Assembly (NCBI RefSeq): GCF_029867415.1
Contig: NW_026705584.1
Span: 62,001 to 126,000 of the forward strand
DNA length: 64,000 nt
DNA from: Vicia villosa
Taxonomy: Eukaryota > Streptophyta > Magnoliopsida > Fabales > Fabaceae
Reading direction: 5' to 3'
Shown here: positions 1-9,510 of the stretch, in pieces
How the letters are laid out: every line of letters starts with the position of its first letter
Position numbering within the stretch: position 1 is the first letter of the stretch
Notes under the pieces: generated by a model
Seen by the model: only the letters and a program-made list of their open reading frames with translations
Database searches by the model: none
What the model was told of the DNA's origin: nothing
Made by a program: the position numbers and the translations under genes

Positions 1-277
1 CTTGTCGAGCGTGTTTTAAAAACAATATAACTTTTGCACACACACAACACATATTTTCAAAAAGGTTCCTGTGGAATACCACATATATGAGGGGTGCTTA
101 AAACCTTTCTCTTGTATAATCAACACCCGTACCTAAGATCACTTTTTGTTTTAAACTTTGGATTTTCTTCGCTCTTTTCCCTTTTCCTTTGGAAATCATA
201 AAGCGCGGTGGCGACTTTCACTGAAATAACGAGTCAAGTCAATCTAATGGCTTCGATCTCAAATTTTCCCCGCCACA
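1..277 (+). mobile_element. 3' end of an Ogre/Tat-like LTR (5' part outside window)
   Basis: The phrase pattern at 61-150 (a 'ggttcctgtggaatacca' type block followed by 'ggggtgcttaaaac') matches the block at 57720-57780 near the end of the solo LTR at 52187-58024. This piece ends in 'cccgccaca', comparable with 'gacaccaca' there. It is read as the last part of the same kind of LTR, cut by the window start. There is no coding potential. The exact end (277 or a few bases later) is uncertain because the left flank is not visible to confirm a target duplication. Confidence 0.5.
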
Positions 278-282
278 CAACA

Positions 283-777
283 GTAGGTCACTATATCACC
301 ATGAATTATTTTCCACAGCCAAACTCATCAATTTGTAATACGGCAACGACACCAAAATTATTACAGCATCCACACCAAATTTCAAAAACAATCTGATAGG
401 GAAAACAAATAGAGATTTGATACAATCCGTAACAGCAATTAAACACAACAATAATCTTACACATTTTAATCCCTCATAATATTCATCATAAACCTCATTA
501 TAGAGTTAGAACCCCACCCTTACCTTGGATTGGAGACCGCTCTATTCTACCGATTGAGGTCTTTTGCCCTGGCTTCCAGCCTTTGCCTCTTTCTCCTCTT
601 TTCTACCAATTCTCACGTTAACCACTTTCTCTAGGACTTTTTATTCCCACTTTTATAATTAACATAATCCTTATATTTAACCAAACCTCATAATTTTATT
701 ATTTCCAATGGGCCTAACTTCCCATCTTTTCTATTTCAACCACTAAAACAAGCCCGATAATTAAATAAACTTCACTC

Positions 778-814
<37 letters not shown>

Positions 815-935
815 ATAATATAAATCAACTAAAATACTAATAGCAACTATTCAACAATTAACAACATTTTTCACCTTCAACAAATAATTCGAAATAATTT
901 AATTAAATAATTAACTAAATTAACAAGCATTATAA
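283..935 (-). mobile_element. Partial Ty3-type LTR, inverted (copy G1)
   Basis: Read on the minus strand this begins near 935 with a TGTAATGC-like start (here 'TATAATGC') followed by an AT-rich stretch. It carries the block around 505-600 ('gagttagaaccccaccc' on the plus strand) found as its reverse complement at 4870-4970 in the solo LTR at 4570-7112, and again near 41440-41500. Only the 5' third of the LTR remains. The Ogre-like LTR end abuts it at about 280, so that insertion may have cut it. An ATT microsatellite lies at about 777-811. Confidence 0.45.
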
Positions 936-1860
936 TTCTCATATCACATTCGAGCAGGAAAATAATGCTCACCACCTGGTCATGGAAGTAAATAATGTTG
1001 TAGATTCATCGCATTTCAGAATGGATAAAAACAGGATCCGGATTCTAACACATCGAATTTTAATCACACTCGAGCGGACAACATTGTTAACTACTTGCAC
1101 GTGATAAGAACAAAGCGTTAGTTCGAGTTTTGCAACGAAATAGATAGAGTATCATTAATTTATGAAAATGTTTTGAATTTGAAAGCCAAAATGCAAAGGT
1201 TTGAATGTGTTGAAATTGATTGGCCTGGAAGATGAATGCTCGTTTAAACCAAGGCGTGCGCTAAGGATCCGATTATTCGGGGTTTCAAAAGGGTGTGAAC
1301 CCAATTGTCCTTTTTTAATCCATATTATTTATGAAATTTATCTTTGCAGAATATTAGTAAATGTTTGAACAAGGTGTACACCAAGCGCTCATTTACTTGG
1401 ATTTCGCATGGATGTACATCGAATTGTTCCTTTATTCCAAGTTTAATTAAAGAATTTTAGGTCGAAAGACCAATAGTCATTTTGAACAAGGTATGCACCA
1501 ATCACATGACTATTAAGACATCCTTCAATCCTTTGTCTTTTGATTTTATTGTGAATTTTTTTTGAAAGCGTTAATAACTTGACGTTGGATCAAGTGTATA
1601 ACAAGTTATGAAAAGATTTGAATGAAAGGAGAAAAGACACTTGACATTGGATCAAGCATCCGCGTTGCACTCGATTTTGCAAATAGTTTGACGTTAGATC
1701 AAGCGTTTTTATTTTGAAAGAAAATTAATTTTAAGAGGTTCAAGTTGTTAATTAATTAAATTAAGCTAACGAACTTAAAATAAACTAAACAAAGTATTGT
1801 GAGAGGTTACAAACAAGGGATAAGGGTACATTTGTTGATGAATAACAACCTTGTTACCAT
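936..1860. other. No gene; degenerate phrase repeats
   Basis: No open frame with recognisable similarity is seen. Between 1230 and 1720 there are dispersed short repeats. One is 'gaacaaggtgtacaccaag' with variants near 1245, 1362 and 1482. The other is 'ttgacgttggatcaag' with variants near 1580, 1641 and 1690. This wording resembles untranslated or LTR parts of large Ty3 elements, but the family is not proven. Confidence 0.3.
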
Positions 1861-2374
1861 TTTGTTCTTTTGCAATGCATTGAGATCTCTAAAATTGAGA
1901 TGCCCAAGACAATAGTATCATGTCCACTTTTCTCGACTAGTCGCTATAGTAAGACACATATGCTCGATCCCTTCTGTTCATTCTGGACAGTTCTATTGGC
2001 AGCCATATGAGCTTTAAGGACCAAAACCCCGTCTGCGTCCATTACGCATAGCGCCTTGTTTTCCATGTGAATTGTGTAACCCTTCTTAAGCAACTGACCA
2101 ACACTTAGAAGGTTACATTTAATTTTAGGAATGTGTAATGCATTTTTGATCAAGGAATGCCCATCATCCATTCTCATGATCAAAACATCACTGGTTCCAT
2201 AGACTGCTAAAGTGGTTTCAATCACAAATTTCACTTTATTCTTCTTGGCTTGGTTGATTTTGACAAACCAATCCTTCCTCCCCGTCATATCCATAGAACA
2301 ACCATAGTCCAAATATCATCCTTTGTTGCATTGGACTCATTCTCTCATAGTCACCATAACATTTTCTCCTACAT

Positions 2375-2407
2375 GTAACCGGTTGCCACCTTTACGTAAC
2401 TGGTTAC
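2375..2407. repeat. 21-bp-spaced palindrome pair in Copia relic
   Basis: GTAACCGGTTGC at 2375-2386 and GTAACTGGTTAC at 2396-2407 start exactly 21 bp apart. Both are near-palindromes of GTAACCGGTTAC, the same 12-mer that is paired at 59423-59592. They lie between the zinc knuckle and protease parts of the gag-pol relic, where 21 bp equals seven codons. Confidence 0.8.
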
Positions 2408-3370
2408 AACATGTTTTTGTAGCGTTTCTAGAACTATTGGTGTTGTCCTGTAGCCTGCTGCTACATTCCCCTTGTGTGATCATGGCAAAGAATGTGTTAT
2501 AATCATCAAACTCTTGTCTTGTAACCTTTACTTTATTCGCTTAAGGTTCCTTCTTGTTTGTGTTGCAATCTCTTGCACAATGATCGAACTTTTGACAATT
2601 GAAGCATTGCATCTTGCTCTTGTCAAACTTCCATTTTCACCTATAAAGTTTTCTTGACCACCATTCTTGTTTCAGCCAATTTCACCCTTATGACAAGTCG
2701 AATTCTTCAAATTTTGAGTCTCTATTTCACCGAAATCCTAAAAATTCCCTTTATTCTTCATGGGCTATTTTGCTTTTGACTTTTTGTTCTTCTCATTAAA
2801 CTGAGTTTGCAAAGCGATCTCCGTCTTTGTCTTGTCATTATTTCTCTTCTCTATCCTTTTCTCGAGAGAGTTTTGAAGCTCCTATTTGTTTAACATTGCA
2901 AGATCCTTCATTTCCTCAATTGACACTACAATGTTCTCAACTATTGTCCTTAAAGAACACAAGACTTTTGATACAACATTCTGCTATGTAATAGTTTCTC
3001 CACATGAATTTATATGGCTCACCAATCGAGTAATTCTCATCATGTAATCGTTGATTGTCTTCTTTTCATCCATTTGAATCAATTCAAATTGACATTTGTG
3101 AATTTGTAATCTCACCACCTTTGCCTTGTCATTCCCTAAATATATTTTTTTCCAAGGTTTCCCATACTTTCTTTGACGATTCGCAATCACTGACTTTCTC
3201 AAAGTTGTCGCCATCCAAACATTTATAGATAAAAAACAATGCCTTACAATATTTCTTCTTTTATTCCTTATGTGTTGCTCGTTGTGCATCTATTTCACAT
3301 TCGACAATGGGATTCACCCCATTATTGATCACTTTAAGAACATCTTGATAGTCAAACAACACTTTCATTT

Positions 3371-3572
3371 AGGGATGTTCACGGGTGCGGGTCGACCCAC
3401 GTACCCACGAACCCAAACCGAACCAACCCATAAATTACCCGAGCCCATTCGCTTACGGGTATATCCAACCCAACCCGCAACAATCCATTTAGTTTTGGTT
3501 CGGGTATCAGGTTTGATTTTTGCAACCCGCGAACCTGTTGACCCAACCTATTGATGTTACATTAGTAATTTC

Positions 3573-3608
<36 letters not shown>

Positions 3609-4112
3609 TTAGAAATATAAAATTATTAGCTCAGTACTAACCATAAATTTTCAAAAAAAAAACTTTATTCTTCACTAATAATACTACTAAATCAGTGAGC
3701 TTACGTAACTCCAAGACTAAATGTCGTTACTTATTTTCTGTTGTATCATTTCCAACTTACGTATTTCATAACAATAACGTGTCTTGTGGAATTATATACT
3801 ATTATCTAGTGTTATGCCATGTTGATGAATATTATTAGATATTATATGATGTGCTTCATCTATTTTGTGTGTTAGAAATGATTATAAATGTATTAAATTG
3901 TGTTACAATACTTTTACATTGAAAAAATTATTATTATTTAATTTGAAACACAACGCACGAACCTAACCCAACCCATAAATGAACGGGTCGGTTCGAATTG
4001 GTTTTGATAATGAAATTGCGGGTTGGACGACGAACTAAACCCATTGAAGTTTGAATGGGTTGGGTAACGGGTTGGGCCAAACCCGGTCCAACCCAACCCG
4101 TGTACACCCCTA
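3371..4112. mobile_element. hAT-like MITE inside Copia gag relic
   Basis: The left end 'agggatgttcacgggt' mirrors the right end, whose reverse complement is 'gtaggggtgtacacgggt'. The interior near both ends is rich in 'aacccaacccg'/'gggttgggt' runs in opposite orientation. Flanking 8-mers are 'tttcattt' and 'atttattt' (two differences), consistent with an aged 8-bp hAT duplication. Joining the flanks restores Copia gag reading, with the triplets for 'WCKQM' followed by a 'KVLFDYQD'-like segment. No transposase is encoded. There is a TTA microsatellite at about 3575-3606. Confidence 0.65.
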
Positions 4113-4356
4113 CATTTATTTGCTTGCACCATTTGTCGTAATTCTCCGCATTAAGTGTGAGTTCTAAGTCCTTTTTGGTTTTAATGATGTCAAAAATAGA
4201 ATAAAAAGTGTGCTTGTGAAGTTTGGATGAATTCTCCTTGGAACAAGCATTACACTCATTTTGGAAATATGTGCATCAAGTGTTTTGAAATATACATGAG
4301 TCAAGTGAAACATATGCATCATGAAAAATGGATGATTGGGTGATTTTCATAGTCAT

Positions 4357-4569
4357 GAGTCGACTCCTAAGTTGTACAGGTCGACTCATACTGAAGCTAA
4401 TTTGTGAAGATTCGTCAAAAACCATTATGGTAACTTTGCACCAACCTATGAGTCAACTCAGAGAAGCTATGAGTCAACTCACATAAGCCATGAGTCGACA
4501 CATGCTAAGTTGAATAAACACAAAAACTCACTGCCATGTTTAGGTCAACGCAGGAAGCCCAGAGGTCGA
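4357..4569. repeat. Phased GAGTCGACTC palindrome array
   Basis: Palindrome centres (TCGA or TCAA) recur at exactly 21-bp spacing: a pair at 4360 and 4381, a triplet with GAG starts at 4450, 4471 and 4492, and a pair at 4545 and 4566. Beyond the inserted solo LTR another pair lies at 7164 and 7185. Units are variants of TGAGTCGACTCA. The last unit before the insertion is interrupted directly after TCGA. Confidence 0.85.
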
Positions 4570-5322
4570 TGTAATGCTCGTTAATTTTTAATTAAATATT
4601 TTTGAATTATTTTTTGAAATTGTGAAATGTTGATATAAGTTGCTATATTATTATTAGTTGATAAATTAGTTAATTAATATTATTAATAATATTAGAATAG
4701 TTATAAGATTAATTGTTGAGCTTGTGTAAAGTGTTAGCAGTGGAAGTTTTATGGGTGTAAAGTTAGGCCCATGAGAATTGTGAAAGTTTGGTCAAATTAA
4801 GAGAATTAGGTTAATTAGAGGTTTTGGATAAAGTTTTGGTGATCGTGAGAAAGATGCAGAGAAAGAGGAAAAGAGGCAAAGATTGGAAGTTAGGGCAAGA
4901 AGTTTCGATCGGTAGAATAGGGCAATCTCCAATCCAAGGTAAGGGTGGAGTTCTAACTCTATAATGGGTTTTATGATAAATATTATGTAGGGACTGGGTT
5001 TGTATGAAATTTTTTCCGTGTAGAATTGTTGTTGTGCTTAATTGGTGTTACGGATTATACCGAATTGATGATTTTTTCCTTATCTGATTATTATACTGAT
5101 GTGAGTGTGTCTCTGGAATTGGTGTTGATTGTCATAAGTTTTGATACCGTTGCAATATTCCAATTGATAAAATAGAGCTGTTGGAAAATATGTCAGGAAT
5201 GTTATAGTTAATCTATTGTTGTGATTATATGTTGTGTTGGTTTGAAATTGATAATCGAGTGAGAAATTGAGAATCAAAGGAATTTTGGAACAATTAGAAG
5301 AAATTATTGAACCTGAAATTGT

Positions 5323-5495
5323 GAGAGGCGACTGCCTCTCACGTGCCTAAGAGAGAGAGAGAGGCGATTGCCTCTCATGGAAAAGGATAGAGAGGCGCTT
5401 GCCTTATTATGTGAGAGAGTGAGAGAGGCGCAAGCCTCACTCTGGTAAGTGGTAAGAGACGTCTGCCTCAAGGATGTAAGGGAGTGGGAGGCGCA
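5323..5495. repeat. GAGGCG-palindrome cluster
   Basis: Five units of the form GAGAGGCGnnnGCCTCTC occur: 5323-5340, 5359-5376, from 5390, from 5423, and about 5480-5495 (gaggcgcaagcctcc). The three central bases vary and the arms are mostly kept. Spacing is about 31-36 bp, not 21. Confidence 0.8.
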
Positions 5496-6130
5496 AGCCT
5501 CCTTCAATGTGGTGAGTGCCACTCATTCTTTAGTGCTTTATTACTAGTCATTGTTCAGGTATCCTTAATATAATTCACTTCTTAAATAAACTATAGGTAG
5601 GCTTAATATGATTCACTTCTTAAATAAATTATAATCATGCTTAGTAATGGGAGCACATGTGGATTAGTGAAAAACAAACTATTTAGTATTTTAGAGACAC
5701 TAACATAAAATTAATTAGCAGAGAACACAATAGAAATTAATACAGTGAATAATCGTGAAAATCAGCAAATACAATACATTAATTAATGGTGGAAATTGGT
5801 AAGTAGTTAGCAGAAGAATAATACAGTAACTAGTAGCTAAAATTAATAAGTGAATAACAGAAATAGTATGAACTAGTAGGAAATACTACACTAGCAGTAA
5901 CAATATGAAATTTATAATAGCAGTATAGAGCATAAATATTAGTAATTTTAGCAGAAAATCACTTAGTCGGATATAGTCGAGTTGTCTGAAAAATTATGTG
6001 GAATGTTTGTAATCTGTTTCGGTTGAGACGGTGGATTGTATAAGTTGCTGTAATGTAGATATTAAGGATGTGAATTTGCAGGTGGTGATGCATTTTGTTG
6101 CGTGCCTCTATTGTTTGGCAAAACCAAATT

Positions 6131-6300
6131 GTAGGCTTATGCCAGTGTTGAACTGTTGTTGTTGTTTGTTGTAGGCTTATGCCAGTGTTGAATTGTTGTT
6201 GTTTTTATTGTTTGTTGTAAGCTTATGCTAGTGTTGAATTATTGTTGTTATTGTTGTTCGTTGTAGGCTTATGCCAGTTTTGAATTGTTGTTGTTGTTAT
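6131..6300 (+). repeat. Tandem repeat, four units of about 40-47 bp
   Basis: Four units share 'taggcttatgccagtgttga' followed by a variable TTG/TTA-rich tail of differing length. Related shorter phrases with 'gggcttatgcc' follow to about 6455. The repeat is inside the solo LTR and non-coding. Confidence 0.75.
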
Positions 6301-7923
6301 TGCTGCATTCATAATATTATCGCATAAATAACATAAAGTTGGGAGCTTATGCTCTGTAAGTTGGCCTGGATTGGAAAAAGTTTAAAGTTGAGGGCTTATG
6401 CCTTGTTGATGCTTCTATTAATTGGCAATAATAAGTTGGGGGCTTATGCCCTATTGGTACCACATGCATGTGCATTGTAACGAGTCGCATTTCACGTTGC
6501 ACCTTATGTTGAATTACCGTGATGACAAAATAATTGTTATATTGTGTTGATGATATTATGGTGGTAAATGTTGTTAATTAGCTACGAAGCGGTGATTTTG
6601 TATGAACTGATTCTAATATAGTCTTTATCATACATCCGATTATATTGTTCGATATCTCACCCCTTCTGTTTGAATGTTACTCCTATGTTGGTAATATGCA
6701 TGTAATCCAAAATGAAGGTTGTTTACCTTCATTAGTTCGAGTCAGTATCGTCGCTCTGATACATAACACTCGTAGGGATGAACACTTGTTACTTTATTGT
6801 TGTTATTACTTCAGTTGCTGAATTTTAAGTTGATTTTATTAAGTACTTTGTTGTTTTAAAGTTGTTTTCAGTTGGACAAAGATGTTACGTCATAAAGTAG
6901 AAATTTGTGATTCCGCTACTTAATTCAAAATTTGTTTTATTTTTAAAGACTAAACTATTTTGTTATCGGTTCATCCAAATTTAAGTGTTATGTATCTGTT
7001 TTACGTGCAATTAAATGCCGTTGTTTTGAGAAGAAAATGTAGCATCCTATTTATGTGTTGAAATTTTGTAACTGATTTTAATAATATTCGCCGGGTAAAA
7101 TATGGTGTTATAATCGCCGCATAGTGAGTTGAATCAACACCAAAACGCACTGCTCTATTTTGGTCGACGCATGAAGCCTAGAGGTCGACTCGTCGCTCAA
7201 TTCTGGGCATTTTATGTGCACAATTTTTTTAGATTTTGCTCTCTTTTTCACACACACACACATATACATTCATGCACTCATTGAAACAAAACATTGAAAA
7301 CCTGAAAGATACACAAGTCTTCTCATATTCATTCTTCTTCCTACTCGTAACATAACTACACATAATAATTTTTGTGTTGCGCGTACGTGTTCAAGTTTGA
7401 TAACGTCCATGGATAGGAATTGAATATTCCTCTGGGTGAAGATTGTGGTGGTTACATTGAATAAAATCTTTAGAGTATTGTCCTCCAAGATCAAGGTGAT
7501 TTGGGTTTTTTTACAAGAAGCTTTGGATTTGATTCAACCGGTGAAAACCTTGAAGAACGGTGAAGTTCGGTCAAGGGAGTAACGATAGACGGAGGATCAA
7601 TTAAAGTTCTTGGGTGACAACAATTTGTGATTGCAATTCAGCCGAGTGAAAGCCTTGAGAACAGTAAAATTTGGTTAAAGGAAGTAGCGGTAATTAGAGG
7701 ATTGATTCGAGATTGTTGGGCGACTTGATCTTGCTTAAGGTCAAGGGGAGAGGAGATAAAGAATTGACATCAAAACTGAGTTTGTTTGTTTATTGCTTTA
7801 ACTTATCTTGTAATAACTTTTGCAAAGTAATAATGAAAACTTTCTCAATTCCCGTTTGGAATTGGGGGCAGACGTAGTCGTAGTGAGGACGAACGACAAA
7901 CTTCCCTTGAATATACCTTATTT

Positions 7924-7980
7924 CACACCCTAAAAGTCCTACATTATCCATATTCCACACCCTAAAAGTCCTACATTATC
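7924..7980 (+). repeat. Short direct repeat
   Basis: The block 'cacaccctaaaagtcctaca' plus 'ttatc' occurs at 7924-7948 and again at 7956-7980. It lies between the Copia LTR end and the MULE fragment; no function can be assigned. Confidence 0.75.
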
Positions 7981-8128
7981 AATACCTTATTTCACTCCAA
8001 GACTCAAACGTTTTGGTGCAACAAATCAAAGGGAGCAAGAGGAGTCTGAATTTCAGGTAAATATTCATCTTCAACCACTACATTGTTCACATTATACAAC
8101 AAATTTATGTGAAAAAAAGTTATGATGC

Positions 8129-8150
8129 TTCCGTAGAGGCATCTACGGAA
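8129..8150. repeat. Palindrome left of MULE fragment
   Basis: TTCCGTAGAGGCATCTACGGAA is a 22-bp near-perfect palindrome. Relatives follow the MULE fragment at 9004-9018 and 9026-9044, and a differently worded one (CTCGGAGATCCATCTCCGAA) at 9078-9097. Confidence 0.7.
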
Positions 8151-8220
8151 TAATCCATGAGTTGTTTTTTTCAGCAGTTTTGTAATTTTGTGTTATTTTG
8201 GCAATTGTTTGCAAATAGGT

Positions 8221-8942
8221 ATGGTGCACCCCGATAATACTTCAAGAGAATTTGCTCCTTTAGTCAATGTTTGTATGAGTCATGATGGGATAGTCGCAAA
8301 GGTGGTAAATGTCAGAGGTGACTTTAGTAGCAAGCAAGACTTTGATGATTGTGAAAGCATGCTAACATGGGTTCGTATGAATGCAACTAACCTTGGTTTT
8401 GGTGTGGTAATAGGAAGATCGGATAATGATACGGAAAGAAGAAACCCGTTTGTAACAATGTTGTGCGAAAGCGGGAAATACCATCCTCCTCTAAAGAATT
8501 TTAAAAGAGACGACACGGGTACTAGAAAATGCGATTGTCCATTTAAAATTCGTTGTTACATGTTGGCTAGCAAGAAATGGAGATTCTCTGTTACTTGTGG
8601 TTTGCATAACCATGATTTGTGCGCAAAATTACAAGGACATATTAATGTATGTCGGCTCAATCCGGAAGAGAAGACATCTATTAAAGACATGTTCTTGAAT
8701 CTTGTCCAACCGAAAATATACTTGCCACATTGAAAAGGAAGAAACCTGACAACGTATCAAATATAAGGCAAATGTATAACCAACTGTACCACAATAATAA
8801 GGCGAGTAGGGGAGATATGAGTGAGATGCAATAATTGTTGAAAATGTTGGATGCTAACAAATACGTGTCGCGGTACAAAACTTGCGATGACGAGGTTATG
8901 ACAATTTCGACGTATCTTTTAATCAATGCCGATCTTAATCTA
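8221..8942 (+). pseudogene. MULE / FAR1-like transposase N-terminal fragment
   Basis: The frame from the ATG at 8221 shows a FAR1-type DNA-binding pattern: 'CESGKYHPPLKNF', then 'TGTRKCDCPFKIRCY', then 'KKWRFSVTCGLHNHDL'. This is the C-x-C-x(n)-H-N-H arrangement of the WRKY-GCM1-like fold in MULE/FAR1 proteins. After 'LVQPKI' (about 8715) a frameshift leads to a stop, while another frame continues with 'ENILATLKRKKPDNVSNIRQ' and contains a TAA at about 8832. The catalytic DDE core is absent. It is a dead N-terminal piece of a Mutator-like transposase or a domesticated relative. Palindromic motifs lie on both sides (8129-8150; 9003-9100). Confidence 0.7.
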
Positions 8943-9100
8943 TGAATGCATCTTTTATCGTTAGAAATGTTGTTGTTCTGGTTGTCGGGATCTGAGTTTG
9001 TTCTGTGGATGCATCTACGAAAGTATTCCGTATGTGCATCTACGAAACAAAACAACATTTAACAAAAAAAAGGGTGCTCTCGGAGATCCATCTCCGAAAG

Positions 9101-9510
9101 CACGAAGATATTTTTATCAATTCGATGGTGCGCAAGAGACTCTTAGGGGTGGGATGAGAAATTGTCATTTTTAAAAGATGATACAGATATTTAACTCTAT
9201 TTTAAATTATTTTAAAAGATATATCTAATATTTATATATAAAAATAATTAATACTTAAATATTTGAGAAAATGGGTCATGCACTGTCAACCAATCACCAC
9301 CATGCATCCAATTAAAATATTATTTCATTTTAAAAAAAATTTAATGATATGATACATTCATGACTCCCTATTAAATGAGAGTGTAAAACTATTTTATCCA
9401 CTGTTAGTGCACTACCTTTTAACTCTAAATATTTATCTTTTAATAAAATAGAAAACATAGTAAATTGTAAAAGAAGGGTTGCCCGGTGCATAACTAACAA
9501 GAAAGCAACA
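9101..9510. other. Intergenic region upstream of HAD-like gene
   Basis: AT-rich, with no recognisable gene. It contains the 5' flank of the hydrolase gene at 9511. I see no confident TATA box or element boundary. The stretch 9270-9420 ('gggtcatgcactgtcaacca', 'ccactgttagtgcactacc') has a weak inverted-repeat character but no clear ends. Confidence 0.3.

Larger units (their letters stand above)
1861..4150 (-). pseudogene. Copia gag-protease relic (copy D), minus strand
   Basis: On the minus strand the order is a gag segment (3289-2984, UBN2-type, with 'VRLQIHKCQFELIQMDE'), a zinc knuckle near 2600-2620 (CFNCQKFDH..), then a segment at 2312-1944 with the protease-downstream signature 'DYGCSMDMTGRKDWF' and 'LLSVGQLLKKGY'. 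The gag start ('WCKQM..') lies at about 4130 and is separated from the rest by the hAT-like MITE at 3371-4112. Several stops and frameshifts break the frame, and integrase, RT and RNase H are absent. It is a dead fragment of a Tork-like Copia element. A 21-bp-spaced palindrome pair (2375-2407) sits between the knuckle and protease parts. Confidence 0.75.
4570..7112 (+). mobile_element. Solo Ty3-type LTR (copy G2)
   Basis: It starts TGTAATGCTCG and ends 'ggtgttata', the decayed form of the TGTAACACC...GGTGTTACA termini seen at 28219-30308. It carries the block 'ggtaagggtggagttctaac' (4939-4958) that is reverse-complemented in copy G1, and the 'tctgttttacgtgc' block near 7000 shared with G3. 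No internal protein-coding region is present, so it is read as a solo LTR. Flanking 5-mers (gtcga / atcgc) do not match cleanly. It contains the GAGGCG palindrome cluster (5323-5495) and a four-unit tandem repeat (6131-6300). Confidence 0.6.
4153..7915 (+). mobile_element. SIRE/Maximus-like Copia LTR split by a solo LTR
   Basis: The left part (4153-4569) starts with 'ttctaagtcctttttggttttaatgatg', a wording parallel to the SIRE-type LTR starts at 38649 and 41876. The right part (7113-7915) ends with a block ('ctcaattcccgtttggaatt') typical in my experience of legume Maximus-type LTR 3' ends. The 60-bp blocks at 4508-4569 and 7128-7188 are homologous, so the LTR contained a tandem duplication into which the 4570-7112 element inserted. 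A second internal duplication covers about 7530-7600 and 7638-7710. Ends are approximate because no target duplication was found for this LTR. Confidence 0.5.

Noticed and set aside
208..396. Small plus-strand ORF of 62 codons
   Set aside because: It crosses the boundary between two LTR fragments and shows no family features.
5304..5522. Minus-strand ORF of 72 codons with repeated 'ACASLTLS'-like peptides
   Set aside because: The repetition comes from the GAGGCG palindrome cluster in a solo LTR, not from a gene.
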